Notes: generated by a model from the letters alone, not told the origin. 64,000 nucleotides of DNA from Burkholderiales bacterium (GCA_026400275.1 JAPLPK010000191.1:1-64000); one strand, 5' to 3'; shown: positions 25,405 through 34,407, counted from the first letter of the stretch. Translations and numbers: made by a program.

Positions 25405-27291
25405 ATGTCCGCCACCACCACATCCCCCCGCTTCCGCCCTTTGCAGTTTGGCGTCACCGAAGTCCGCACCTGCCAGGGCGAGCAGGGCTGCGTCTATGTG
25501 AAAGCCGCCCAGGAGCTGCAGCCCTACCCGACCCGGCTGACCGACCGCCTGGCCCACTGGGCCCAGACCCGGCCCGACCAGACCTGGATGGCCCAGCGTC
25601 ACAAGAACGCCGATGGCAGCCTGGGTGACTGGCAGCACATCAGCTACGCGCAAGCCTGGCAGTCGGCGCGCAACATCGCCCAGACCCTGCTGGGCATGGA
25701 TCTGGGGGCAGAGCGCCCGGTGGTCATCCTCAGCGAGAACGACCTGGACCACGCCCTGCTGTCGCTGGGTTGCCTGGTGGCAGGCATACCGCAGTGCACT
25801 GTGTCCGCCGCCTACTCCACCATCAGCCAGGACTTCGACAAGCTGCGCCATGTGCTGAGCACTCTGACCCCCGGCCTGGTGTTCGGCAGCGTGGGCAGCC
25901 GCTTTGCCCGCGCCATCCAGGCAACGGTGGCCAGCGACGTGCGGGTGGTGCTGGGTGCCGGCAGCATTGAAGGCCGCGACACCATCCCGTTCAGCCAGTT
26001 GCTGCACACGCCCGCCACCCCGGCAGTGGATGCTGCGCACGCCGCCATTGGCGGCGACAGCATCGCCAAGTTCATGTTCACCTCGGGCTCCACCAAGCTG
26101 CCCAAGGCGGTCATCATCACCTACCGCATGTGGAGCGCCAACCTGCAGCAGATGAACCAGGCCATGCCCGTGCTGGCCGAACCGCCGCTGGTGCTGGTCG
26201 ATTGGCTGCCCTGGAACCACACCTTTGGCGGCAACCACAACTTTGGCATCGTGCTCTACAACGGCGGCACGCTGTACCTGGACGAAGGCAAGCCCACGCC
26301 CAAGGGCATGGGCGAGACCATCCGCAATCTGCGCGAGATCGCGCCCACCGTGTACTTCAACGTGCCCACTGGCTTCGAGGTGATCGCCAACCTCATGAAG
26401 ACCGACGACCAGCTGCGCAAAAACATGCTGAGCCGGGTGAAGATGTTCTTCTTCGCCGCCGCAGCACTGTCGCAGCCGGTGTGGGATTCGCTGTTTGAAA
26501 GCGCCGAGCGCGAAGTCGGCGAGCGCATCGTGATGGGCACCGGCCTGGGCATGACCGAATGCACGCCCTACTCCCTGGGCGTGAACAGCCCCCACGTGCA
26601 AGCCGGCCACATCGGCGTGCCCGGGCCCGGCCTGGAGCTGAAACTGGCACCCGTGGACGGCAAGGTAGAAGTGCGCTACCGAGGCCCCAACGTCACCCCC
26701 GGCTACTGGCGCAACCCCGAGGCCACCCGCGAGAGCTTTGATTCCGAGGGCTTCTTCTGCTCGGGCGACGCGGTGCAGTGGATCGATGAAAACGACCTGC
26801 ACAAAGGCCTGAAGTTCGACGGCCGCATTGCCGAAGACTTCAAGCTCAGCACAGGCACCTTCGTCAGCGTGGGCCCCATGCGCGCCAAGATCATCGCTGC
26901 CGGCGCGCCCTATGTGCAGGATGCGGTGCTGACCGGCATCAACCTCAAGGAAGTGGGCGCCCTCATCATCCCCACCAACGCCTGCCGCAGCCTGAGCGGC
27001 CTGCCAGACGGCGCCAGCATGCAAGCGGTGCTGGAGAGTGCGCCGGTGCAGGCCCACTTCCAGCAGGTCATAGATAGGCTGGCAGCCGAAGCCACCGGCA
27101 GCGCCACCCGCATTGCCCGCGCCTACCTGCTGGCCGAGCCGCCTTCGCTGGACCAGGGCGAGATTACCGACAAAGGCTCCATCAACCAGCGCGCCGTGCT
27201 CAAGCACCGCGCCGCCCTGGTGGAAGCCATGCACAGCGGCAGCTTATCCAACATCCTCCAACCTATTGAACGCACTGGACACACAGCATGA
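25405..27291 (+). CDS. Feruloyl-CoA synthase-like AMP-dependent ligase
   Basis: 628-residue adenylate-forming ligase. AMP-binding motifs: FMFTSGSTKLPKAVIITYR, LPWNHTFGGNHNFG, GTGLGMTECTPYSLG and FCSGDAVQWID. The length, the N-terminal FRPLQFGVTEVRTCQGEQG and the C-terminal part without the usual acyl-CoA synthetase lysine motif resemble the feruloyl-CoA synthase group. It should activate a hydroxycinnamic or related aromatic acid with ATP and CoA. ATG 25405 is chosen; a TTG 27 bases earlier is less likely. Its stop overlaps the SDR start by four bases (ATGA). Confidence 0.82.
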   Translation: MSATTTSPRFRPLQFGVTEVRTCQGEQGCVYVKAAQELQPYPTRLTDRLAHWAQTRPDQTWMAQRHKNADGSLGDWQHISYAQAWQSARNIAQTLLGMDLGAERPVVILSENDLDHALLSLGCLVAGIPQCTVSAAYSTISQDFDKLRHVLSTLTPGLVFGSVGSRFARAIQATVASDVRVVLGAGSIEGRDTIPFSQLLHTPATPAVDAAHAAIGGDSIAKFMFTSGSTKLPKAVIITYRMWSANLQQMNQAMPVLAEPPLVLVDWLPWNHTFGGNHNFGIVLYNGGTLYLDEGKPTPKGMGETIRNLREIAPTVYFNVPTGFEVIANLMKTDDQLRKNMLSRVKMFFFAAAALSQPVWDSLFESAEREVGERIVMGTGLGMTECTPYSLGVNSPHVQAGHIGVPGPGLELKLAPVDGKVEVRYRGPNVTPGYWRNPEATRESFDSEGFFCSGDAVQWIDENDLHKGLKFDGRIAEDFKLSTGTFVSVGPMRAKIIAAGAPYVQDAVLTGINLKEVGALIIPTNACRSLSGLPDGASMQAVLESAPVQAHFQQVIDRLAAEATGSATRIARAYLLAEPPSLDQGEITDKGSINQRAVLKHRAALVEAMHSGSLSNILQPIERTGHTA

Positions 27292-28052
27292 ACATCCAAG
27301 GAACATCCGCACTTGTAACCGGCGCCGCCTCTGGCCTGGGCGAGGCCACCGCCCGCGAACTCGCCCGCCTGGGCGCCAAGGTAGCAGTACTGGACGTGAA
27401 CATCGCGCAGGCAGAAAGAGTAGCAGCCGACATCAGCGGCATCGCCTGCCAGTGCGACATCACCAGCCCCGACAGCGTCACCGCCGCCATCGAAAAAGCC
27501 GCCGCCGCCCACGGCCCGGCCCGCATCCTGATGAACGTAGCCGGCATCGGCGGCGCCAAGCGCGTGGTGCAAAAAGACGGCAGCGCCGCCCCGCTGGACG
27601 CGTTCAGCAAGGTCATCACCGTGAACCTGATCGGCAGCTACAACATGACCCGCCTGTTCGCCGCCGCCTGCGCCAAGCTGGAGCCGCTGGAAGACGGCGC
27701 GCGCGGCGTGATCATGTTCACCGCCTCGGTCGCCGCCTTTGACGGCCAGGTGGGCCAGCAGGCCTATAGCGCCTCCAAGGGCGGCCTGGTCGGCATGACG
27801 CTGCCCATGGCGCGCGACCTGGCGCAGCACGGCATCCGCGTGTGCACCGTGGCGCCCGGCCTGTTTGCCACGCCGCTGATGCAGGAGCTGCCCGAAGCCG
27901 TGCAGGCATCGCTGGCCGCCAGCATCCCCTTCCCGTCGCGCCTGGGCAAGCCATCCGAATTCGCCGAGTTGGCCGCCCACATCGTGACCAACCGCCACCT
28001 GAATGGCGAGGTGATCCGCCTGGACGGCGCGCTACGCATGGCACCGCGCTAA
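27288..28052 (+). CDS. SDR-family 3-hydroxyacyl-CoA dehydrogenase
   Basis: 254-residue short-chain dehydrogenase. NAD-binding TGAASGLGEATARELA, then MNVAGIGG, catalytic Ser in FTASVAAFDGQ and the YSASKGG Tyr/Lys pair are all present. The pattern (long VQKDGSAAPLDAFSKVITVN loop, GVIMFTASVAAFDGQVGQQA) resembles type 10 3-hydroxyacyl-CoA dehydrogenases. It would oxidise the 3-hydroxyacyl-CoA made by the crotonase, giving the substrate for the divergent thiolase. Translationally coupled to the ligase gene. Confidence 0.87.
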   Translation: MNIQGTSALVTGAASGLGEATARELARLGAKVAVLDVNIAQAERVAADISGIACQCDITSPDSVTAAIEKAAAAHGPARILMNVAGIGGAKRVVQKDGSAAPLDAFSKVITVNLIGSYNMTRLFAAACAKLEPLEDGARGVIMFTASVAAFDGQVGQQAYSASKGGLVGMTLPMARDLAQHGIRVCTVAPGLFATPLMQELPEAVQASLAASIPFPSRLGKPSEFAELAAHIVTNRHLNGEVIRLDGALRMAPR

Positions 28053-28088
28053 GCGCTGCCAGCCCCCATAAAAACAAGGAGACACAAC

Positions 28089-29324
28089 ATGCCCAGCCCC
28101 CACCCCAGCACCAGCGCTGCCAGCAGCAGCAAGGTGCTCACCCTCTTCCTCTGCTTCGTCGTGGCCTTGCTTGAAGGGCTGGACCTGCAGTCCGCCGGCA
28201 TTGCCGCCTCCGGCATTGGTGCCGAGTTCAAACTGCTACCACCGCAAATGGGCGGCATGTTCAGCGCCGGCCTGGTCGGCTTGCTGCCCAGCGCGCTGTT
28301 TGGCGGCTGGCTGGCCGACCGCATTGGCCGCAAGAAGGTGCTGGTCGGCTCGGTGCTGCTGTTTGGCCTGTTTTCTCTGGCCACGGCCCATGTGTGGGAC
28401 TACCAGAGCCTGCTGGCCGCGCGCTTCATGACCGGCCTGGGCCTGGGTGCGGCGCTGCCCATCCTGATCGCCCTGTCTTCTGAGGCCGCCGATGAGCGCA
28501 ACCGCAGCGTGGCCGTGAGCGTGACCTATGCCGGCATCCCGCTGGGCGGCGCACTGGCCTCGGTGCTGGGGATGCTGAACGTGGGTGGCGGCTGGCGCGG
28601 CCTGTTCTACGTGGGCGGCGTGGTGCCGCTGCTGATTGCCTTTCTGCTGATCCTGCTGCTGCCCGAATCCAGCGCCTACCTGAGCCGCCAACAGGCTGCG
28701 GCCGCCACGGCGCGCCCGGTCTCCAGCGAAGGCCTGGCGGGCCTGTTCAAAGGCAGCATGTGGAAGTCCACCCTGCTGCTGTGGCTGGCCAGCTTCTTCG
28801 TGCTGACCGTGCTCTACATGCTGCTGAACTGGCTGCCCTCACTGCTGCAAGGCAAGGGCTTTAGCCGCGCCGATGCGGGCATGGTGCAGCTGCTGTTCAA
28901 CTTCGGTGGTGCGGCAGGCTCGCTGATGGTGGGCCGGCTGATGGACTCCAAGGGCCGCATGTTCACTGCCGTGTGCATCTACGTGGGCATGTTGTTGTCG
29001 CTGGCCGGGCTGGGCCTGTCGGACAGCTTCAGCATGATGTTGCTGGCCGGGCTGGGCGCAGGTTTCTGCGCGCTGGGCGGACAGCTGGTGCTGTATGCGA
29101 TGGCACCGGCGCTGTACCCTACCTCCATACGTGGCACGGGTGTGGGCGCCTCCATCACCGTAGGGCGGCTGGGTGCGATTGGCGGCCCGATGATCGCCGG
29201 GCAAATCCTTGCGGCCGGTATGGGCGTGGGCGGCGTAATGGCCGCCTCATCGCCCGGCATCGTGGTCGCAGCCGTGGCCGCCATGGCGCTGATGCGCGCC
29301 CAGCAGGCGCTGCGCAGCCACTAG
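28089..29324 (+). CDS. MFS transporter, aromatic acid:H+ symporter family
   Basis: 411-residue transporter with twelve predicted membrane helices. The early LCFVVALLEGLDLQSAGIAA is characteristic of AAHS aromatic acid importers (PcaK and BenK relatives), whose first helix carries an acidic DGxD-like motif, here EGLD. The loop motif GWLADRIGRKKVLVGS is present. It probably imports the aromatic acid that the ligase activates. RBS AAGGAGA lies upstream. A decayed relative of its 5' end is found at 59056-59160. Confidence 0.88.
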   Translation: MPSPHPSTSAASSSKVLTLFLCFVVALLEGLDLQSAGIAASGIGAEFKLLPPQMGGMFSAGLVGLLPSALFGGWLADRIGRKKVLVGSVLLFGLFSLATAHVWDYQSLLAARFMTGLGLGAALPILIALSSEAADERNRSVAVSVTYAGIPLGGALASVLGMLNVGGGWRGLFYVGGVVPLLIAFLLILLLPESSAYLSRQQAAAATARPVSSEGLAGLFKGSMWKSTLLLWLASFFVLTVLYMLLNWLPSLLQGKGFSRADAGMVQLLFNFGGAAGSLMVGRLMDSKGRMFTAVCIYVGMLLSLAGLGLSDSFSMMLLAGLGAGFCALGGQLVLYAMAPALYPTSIRGTGVGASITVGRLGAIGGPMIAGQILAAGMGVGGVMAASSPGIVVAAVAAMALMRAQQALRSH

Positions 29325-29342
29325 ATATTTATATATAAAAAA

Positions 29343-29385
29343 TGCCCCTAGCGCAGGTAAAACCTACGCCAGTAGCTATCTAAAG
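29343..29385 (+). repeat. Interspersed 50-bp repeat
   Basis: TGCCCCTAGCGCAGGTAAAA then CCTACGCCAGTAGCTATC, between the MFS gene and the acyl-CoA dehydrogenase gene, within a likely operon. Confidence 0.85.
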
Positions 29386-29396
29386 AAGAGCAAACC

Positions 29397-31017
29397 ATGG
29401 CCGCATTGGGCGATATCGCTTTCCTGTTAACCGAGGTGCTGCAGGCACCGCAGCAATGGCAGGCCCTGCCAGCATTCGCCGATACCGATGCGGACCTGGC
29501 ACTGCAGGTACTGGAGGAAGCTGGCAAGTTCGTGGATCAGCAAGTCGCACCGCTGCAACGTGTAGGCGACGAGGTGGGCTGCCGCTTCCACGCCGGCCAG
29601 GTCAGCACGCCGCCCGGCTTCAAAGCGGCTTACCAGGCCTTCTGGCAAGCCGGCTGGCCGGCACTGTCCTGCGCCCCGGAAGACGGTGGCCAGGGCCAGC
29701 CCGCGGTGCTGGAATGCGTGCTGTATGAGATGCTGGCCGGCGCCAACCACGGCTGGACCATGGCGCCCGGCCTACTGCACGGCGCCTATGAGTGCCTGAA
29801 GCACCACGGCAGCGACACACTGAAAGCCCAGTACCTGGAAAAGATCGCCAGCGGCGAATGGCTGGCCACCATGTGCCTCACCGAAGCCCATGCCGGCAGC
29901 GACCTGGGCCTGGTACGCAGCAAGGGCGTACCAAATGCCAATGCCACGGACGGCAGCGTGCGCGTGAACGGCAGCAAGATCTTCATCTCTGGCGGCGAGC
30001 ATGACCTGAGCGACAACATCATCCACCTGGTGCTAGCCCGCCTGCCCGATGCGCCGGTCGGGCCCAAAGGCTTGTCGCTGTTCCTGGTGCCCAAAATACT
30101 GCCGGGCGGCGAGCGCAACGCCGTGGTCTGCGAGCGCATCGAGGAAAAAATGGGCCTGCACGGCAGCCCCACCTGCGTGATGCGCTTTGACGACGCGACC
30201 GGCTGGCTGGTGGGTGAACCGCACAAGGGCCTGAACGCGATGTTCGTGATGATGAACGCCGCCCGCCTGCACGTAGGTCTGCAAGGCCTGGGCCTGCTGG
30301 AGGCCGCCTGGCAAAAAGCCCACGCCTACGCGCAAGAGCGCCGGCAGATGCGCGCCCCGTTGGCCGCACAAGGCCCCAGCACCATCGCCGAGCACCCCGC
30401 CATCCGCCGCATTCTGGACACCCAGCGCGCATGGATAGACGGCGGCCGGGTCCTGGCCTACCACGCGGCCTTGCAGCTGGATGTGGCCAAGCACAGCCCA
30501 GACGCGGCCCGACGCGCCAGCGCCCAACGCTGGTGTTTTCAGCGACCAGGCCTTCCAGGGCGCCAGCGCCTGCCTGCAGGTGTTTGGCGGCCATGGTTAC
30601 GTTAGCGAATGGGGCATTGAGCAGATCGTGCGCGACTCGCGCGTGACCATGATCTACGAGGGCACCAACGAAATCCAGGCCATCGACCTGCTGGTGCGCA
30701 AGGTGCTGGCCGATGGCGGCGCCGGCATCAGCGCCCTGCTGGCCGAGCTGCCCGCCACAGCGCAACGTGACGCCCTGCTGCAAGCTACGGCCGACCTGGT
30801 CCACGCCGCCAAGGCCGCGCCCGAGCTGCCCTACTGGGTGGCCGACGACTATCTGCGCGCTGTGGCCCTGGTACTGCTGGACTGGGCCTGGGGCCGCATC
30901 CGCACAGCCCCAGCCGCTAGCGGTCCGCGCTGGAGCGCACCGGCCCAGGCTTTCCAGACCTGGGTGCTGCCCGAGTTCGATATGCGCCTGGCCATCATCC
31001 GCCAGCGGCTGGGCTAA
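29397..31017 (+). pseudogene. Acyl-CoA dehydrogenase, frame-disrupted
   Basis: The two halves of a DmdC/FadE-like acyl-CoA dehydrogenase are in different frames. The first (29397 to about 30530) has the FAD-domain motifs MCLTEAHAGSDLGLVRS and KIFISGGEHDL, and runs to QLDVAKHSPDAARRASAQR. The second (about 30530-31017) continues VFSDQAFQGASACLQVFGGH, YEGTNEIQAIDLLVRKVL and the C-terminal helical domain. Homologues I know have about ten more residues (a TPIVKA-like piece) at the junction, so a short out-of-frame deletion is more likely than a single-base error. If real, the enzyme is lost; it would have dehydrogenated a saturated aryl-propionyl-CoA. Confidence 0.8.
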
Positions 31018-31120
31018 CGCATACCGCACACCGGCGGTGCATTTGGCGCAGGCCCCTGCTTGTACATGGGTGGCCCGGCTTTTAAAATCAAGCCTCCTTT
31101 GCCCGCCGGAGCCCTGCCCC

Positions 31121-31420
31121 ATGAATGCCATCTCATCCATTTCACTGTCCGGCATGCAGGCTGCACAAACCCGGCTGGATGCGTCGGCCCACAACATCGC
31201 CAACCAGCAAACCGAGGGCTTCCAGCCCCTGGAAGTGCAGCAAAGCACCCAAGCAGACGGCGGCGTCAACAGCCAGGTGGAACGCAGCACCGGCGCCGGC
31301 CCCAGCCTGGAAGACGACGTGGTCGCCCAGCTGCAGGCCAAAAACAGCTTCCTGGCTAACCTGAACGTATTCAAAACCAACGACGGCATGCTGGGATCGC
31401 TGCTGAATATCCGCGCCTGA
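31121..31420 (+). CDS. Small flagellar rod-like protein
   Basis: 99 residues. The N-terminal SGMQAAQTRLDASAHNIANQ is the flagellar basal-body rod N-terminal motif seen in FlgB, FlgC and FlgG, and the end LLNIRA resembles the C-terminal helix of rod or hook proteins. The middle is very short, so it is a minimal version, shorter than FlgC. No other flagellar gene is near. It might be a stand-alone rod-family protein or a remnant. The start at 31121 is set by the motif; the frame is open further upstream without similarity. Confidence 0.65.
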   Translation: MNAISSISLSGMQAAQTRLDASAHNIANQQTEGFQPLEVQQSTQADGGVNSQVERSTGAGPSLEDDVVAQLQAKNSFLANLNVFKTNDGMLGSLLNIRA

Positions 31421-31582
31421 GAAACTGTTCAAGGTGTTTACGCTGTCCGCACACACAAAAAAACCCACGTCCGGGTAGTTTCTGGTGGCTTGCGGGGCAA
31501 GCCCGCTATACATTTAGATACATTTGCTGCCGAGCAGCAGCCTACCCCCAGTTCGCCTGCAAGGCAGACGCCAAGGAGCCTT

Positions 31583-33295
31583 GTGAACCAACGTGCGGAC
31601 GACCTATCCAGCTGCCAGGCCATGGTCATCGACAGCCATGCCACGTCTCGCTCTATCCTGGTGGCCCAGCTCAGGGACTTTGGCGTGGGCAAGGTGGTGC
31701 AGTGCATGTCTACCGCCCACGCTCGCCGTCTGCTGGAGCACGAACACTTTGACGTGGTGCTGTGCGAGCACCAGTTCGCGGGCAGTTCGTCCTCCGGCCA
31801 GGATTTGATAGACGACCTGCGCCGCAACCAGTGGTTACCCTTCTCCACCGTATTCATCATGGTCACGGGTGAAGCCACGTACACCAAGGTGGCCGAGGCC
31901 GCTGAGTCTGCACTCGATGGCTACTTGCTGAAACCCCACAGCGCCAACAGCCTGGGCGAGCGCTTGCACCAGGCGCGCGTACGCAAAATTGCGTTGAAAG
32001 CTATTTTTGAAGCCATAGACGAAGGGGAGTTTGACAAAGCCGCAGAGCTCTGTGTGAACCGCTTCAACGCCAAAGGCCCGTTCTGGCTCTACGCAGCCCG
32101 CGTGGGTGCCGAACTGCTGCTGCGCACCAACCAGTATGACCAGGCACAGACCCTGTACGAGGCCGTGATCGCCGCCAAGACCCTGCCCTGGGCCAAGCTG
32201 GGCGTGGCGCGTTCGCTGCTGGACTCCGGCCAGACCGCCAAGGCCACCAGCGCCATCGAAAGCCTGATCGGCGAAAACCCACAATACGCCGACGCCTACG
32301 ACATCCTCGGCCGCGCCCAGTTCGAGCAAGGCAAGTACGAGCAAGCCATGGGCTCCTACCAGATGGCGGTGGACATGGCGCCCGACTCCATCAGCCGCGC
32401 GCAGAACCTGGGCCTGATGATGTACTACGTCGGCGACCGCAAGCAGGCCGAGAAAATGCTGGACCGCACGGTGCGCCTGGGGCTGGACTCCAAGATGCTG
32501 GACTGCCAGACCCTGGTGCTTTTAGCGTTCATGCGCCTGGAGGCCAAAGACCGCAAAGGCCTGCAACGCTGCTACGACGATTTCAAGCGTGTTGTTGAAC
32601 GCAGCAGCGACGCTGCACGCAGCCAACGCCTGATGGGCATCATGCAGACCCTGCTAGCCATCTACGACCAGCAGGTAGCCCAGGCAGTGCAATCGGTGCG
32701 CGAGCTCATCCGTGGTGTCAACCAACAAGCGTTTGACTTCGAGTCCGCATGCAATCTGCTGGCCCTGCTGAGCGTGCTGGCGCAGCGCAGCATCCAGCTG
32801 GACGAAATCCACACCGTGATCGACGCGCTGGGCATGCGCTTCTCCACCACCCGGCCGCTGAGCGAGCTGCTGGCCGGCTCTTGCGCCGTCCATGAACCCT
32901 ATGCTGAGCGCATACGCGAATGCCAGCCGCAGATCGCCAAGATCGCCGAAAGCGCCATGGCCCTGAGCCTGCGTGGCGACCCGCGCGCTGCGGTGGACAA
33001 CCTGGTGCTGCACGGCACCAACACCCAGAATGCCAAGCTGATAGAGACCGCCTACCTGGTGCTGCAGCGCTATGAGGCCAAGATTGAGGGCCATGCCGGC
33101 CTGATGGCCGCCGTGCAGGACTTGCGTACGCGTTTCGCACCGGCCAATGCGCGCTCTGTACTGGGCGAGCCCAAACGCCAGGCCGGCGGACTGATACTGC
33201 GCACCGGCGGCGCAGCAGCACGTACATTACCGGGTTTGGCTCCGGCCGAACCCGCGCCCCAGCGCCACGCCTTTTTGCCCTCTGGCCCCAACTGA
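31583..33295 (+). CDS. Response regulator receiver-TPR protein
   Basis: 570 residues. The N-terminal receiver domain (about 10-135) has MVIDSHATSRSILVAQLRDF, VMVTG-type Thr and the DGYLLKPHS Lys. The expected phosphoacceptor Asp at the end of beta-3 is Glu62 (DVVLCEHQF). TPR repeats fill about 150-330 (for example YADAYDILGRAQFEQGKYEQ), followed by a helical tail with a low-complexity end. No kinase or output DNA-binding domain is present, so it probably works through protein contacts. GTG 31583 with AAGGAG upstream is preferred; an in-frame TTG at 31490 is possible. ureD begins six bases later. Confidence 0.82.
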   Translation: MNQRADDLSSCQAMVIDSHATSRSILVAQLRDFGVGKVVQCMSTAHARRLLEHEHFDVVLCEHQFAGSSSSGQDLIDDLRRNQWLPFSTVFIMVTGEATYTKVAEAAESALDGYLLKPHSANSLGERLHQARVRKIALKAIFEAIDEGEFDKAAELCVNRFNAKGPFWLYAARVGAELLLRTNQYDQAQTLYEAVIAAKTLPWAKLGVARSLLDSGQTAKATSAIESLIGENPQYADAYDILGRAQFEQGKYEQAMGSYQMAVDMAPDSISRAQNLGLMMYYVGDRKQAEKMLDRTVRLGLDSKMLDCQTLVLLAFMRLEAKDRKGLQRCYDDFKRVVERSSDAARSQRLMGIMQTLLAIYDQQVAQAVQSVRELIRGVNQQAFDFESACNLLALLSVLAQRSIQLDEIHTVIDALGMRFSTTRPLSELLAGSCAVHEPYAERIRECQPQIAKIAESAMALSLRGDPRAAVDNLVLHGTNTQNAKLIETAYLVLQRYEAKIEGHAGLMAAVQDLRTRFAPANARSVLGEPKRQAGGLILRTGGAAARTLPGLAPAEPAPQRHAFLPSGPN

Positions 33296-33301
33296 ATTCC
33301 C

Positions 33302-34132
33302 ATGTCCTGGCACGCCCAACTCGACCTGCATTACCAAAAAGAAGCTGCACGCAGCATTGCCCGCCACCTGCACAAAGGGCCGCTGCGCATTTTGCAAAGC
33401 CTGTACCCAGAGGGTGATGCGATCTGCCACAACGTACTGGTGCACCCACCCGGCGGCCTGGTCGGCGGTGACACGCTAGACATCACGGTGCGGGTGGACA
33501 GCGGCGCCCATGGCCTCATCACCACGCCCGGCGCAACCCGGTTTTACCGATCCGCCGGCGAAGCGGCACTGCAAAACACCCAGATCACGCTGGCCCCTGG
33601 GGCCCGAATGGAATGGCTGCCCAGCGAGGCGATTTGCTACAACCAGTGCCTGGCCGAAAACCGCCTGCGCTTCCAACTGGAGCCCGGCGCTGAGCTAATA
33701 GGCTGGGACGTTACCGCCTTCGGCCTGCCGCAGGCGCAGCAGCCGTTTGTGCAAGGCCGTTTTTGCCAGCACCTGGAGCTGCCCGGCGTATGGCTGGAGC
33801 GCGGCACCATAGACGCCAGCGACACCCGCCTGCTGGACAGCCCGCTGGGCCTGGCCGGCAACAAGTGCATGGCCTCGCTGTTCTTCCTGGCCGGCACCCG
33901 GCTGGACAATGCACGCCGCGCCGCCGCGCTGGACGTGGCCCGCCAAGTCATCGACAGCCACCCGCTGCGCGACAAAGCCGGCGCCACCAGCCCCGACGGC
34001 CAGGTCGTCATCGTCCGCTGCCTAGCCCCGCTGGTAGAACCCGCCATGGATTTGATGAAACAGGTCTGGGCCGCCTGGCGCGCCCACTTCTGGCAGCTAC
34101 CCGCCACCAAGCCACGCATCTGGGCGATGTAG
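33302..34132 (+). CDS. ureD: Urease accessory protein UreD
   Basis: 276 residues, full family length. Conserved UreD features: LHKGPLRILQSLYPEG, HNVLVHPPGGLVGGDTLDIT, TTPGATRFYRS and WLPSEAICYNQCLAENRLRF. UreD forms the scaffold with UreF and UreG for nickel insertion into urease. No ureA, ureB, ureC or other accessory gene follows, and the next gene is on the other strand, so it is separated from its usual partners. The urt urea transporter, often next to ureD in related bacteria, is 26 kb away in this window. Confidence 0.9.
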   Translation: MSWHAQLDLHYQKEAARSIARHLHKGPLRILQSLYPEGDAICHNVLVHPPGGLVGGDTLDITVRVDSGAHGLITTPGATRFYRSAGEAALQNTQITLAPGARMEWLPSEAICYNQCLAENRLRFQLEPGAELIGWDVTAFGLPQAQQPFVQGRFCQHLELPGVWLERGTIDASDTRLLDSPLGLAGNKCMASLFFLAGTRLDNARRAAALDVARQVIDSHPLRDKAGATSPDGQVVIVRCLAPLVEPAMDLMKQVWAAWRAHFWQLPATKPRIWAM

Positions 34133-34140
34133 AAGAAATA

Positions 34141-34191
34141 GGCCGCTAGCGCATATAGAACCTGCGCAGGCAGCTATCAAAAATGTAGTAT
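34141..34191 (+). repeat. Interspersed 50-bp repeat
   Basis: GGCCGCTAGCGCATATAGAA then CCTGCGCAGGCAGCTATCAA and an AT-rich tail. The left palindrome arm is altered. Confidence 0.75.
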
Positions 34192-34199
34192 AGAGGTAT

Positions 34200-34295
34200 C
34201 AGACAAGCTCAGTGGGAAAACTGGCCATCCCGTCAACGACGAGACTGTCTGGCCCAGAAACACCGCGGAACTGGCTATGCCAGGCCGCAGGTGTT
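34200..34295 (+). other. Possible structured RNA: nested stems
   Basis: CAGACA (34200-34205) can pair with TGTCTG (34246-34251). A second element is stronger: AACACC-GCGG (34259-34268) with CCGC-A-GGTGTT (34285-34295), enclosing CTGGC/GCCAG around TAT. Intergenic, between convergent genes. Confidence 0.45.
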
Positions 34296-34303
34296 GCCCC
34301 CTG

Positions 34304-34380
34304 CATGTCACATCGGTTTTTCAAACCGATGTGAGGGGGGTTGGCGAAAACATGTGGCATCGGCTTTTCAACCCGATGCC
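34304..34380 (+). repeat. Two tandem hairpins with compensatory changes
   Basis: Two 30-base units at 34304-34333 and 34351-34380, 47 bases apart. Both read CATGT, two bases, CATCGG, one base, TTTTCAA, one base, CCGATG, two bases. The two outer pairs differ (CA/TG in the first, GG/CC in the second), so base pairing is kept while sequence changes. Confidence 0.7.
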
Positions 34381-34407
34381 GGGGAAGTGTGTAGCCTGGG
34401 GGTGTGC

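Noticed and set aside
25348-27234. A 628-residue open frame on the minus strand
   Set aside because: Antisense to the feruloyl-CoA-synthase-like gene, which has clear family motifs; the antisense product has none.
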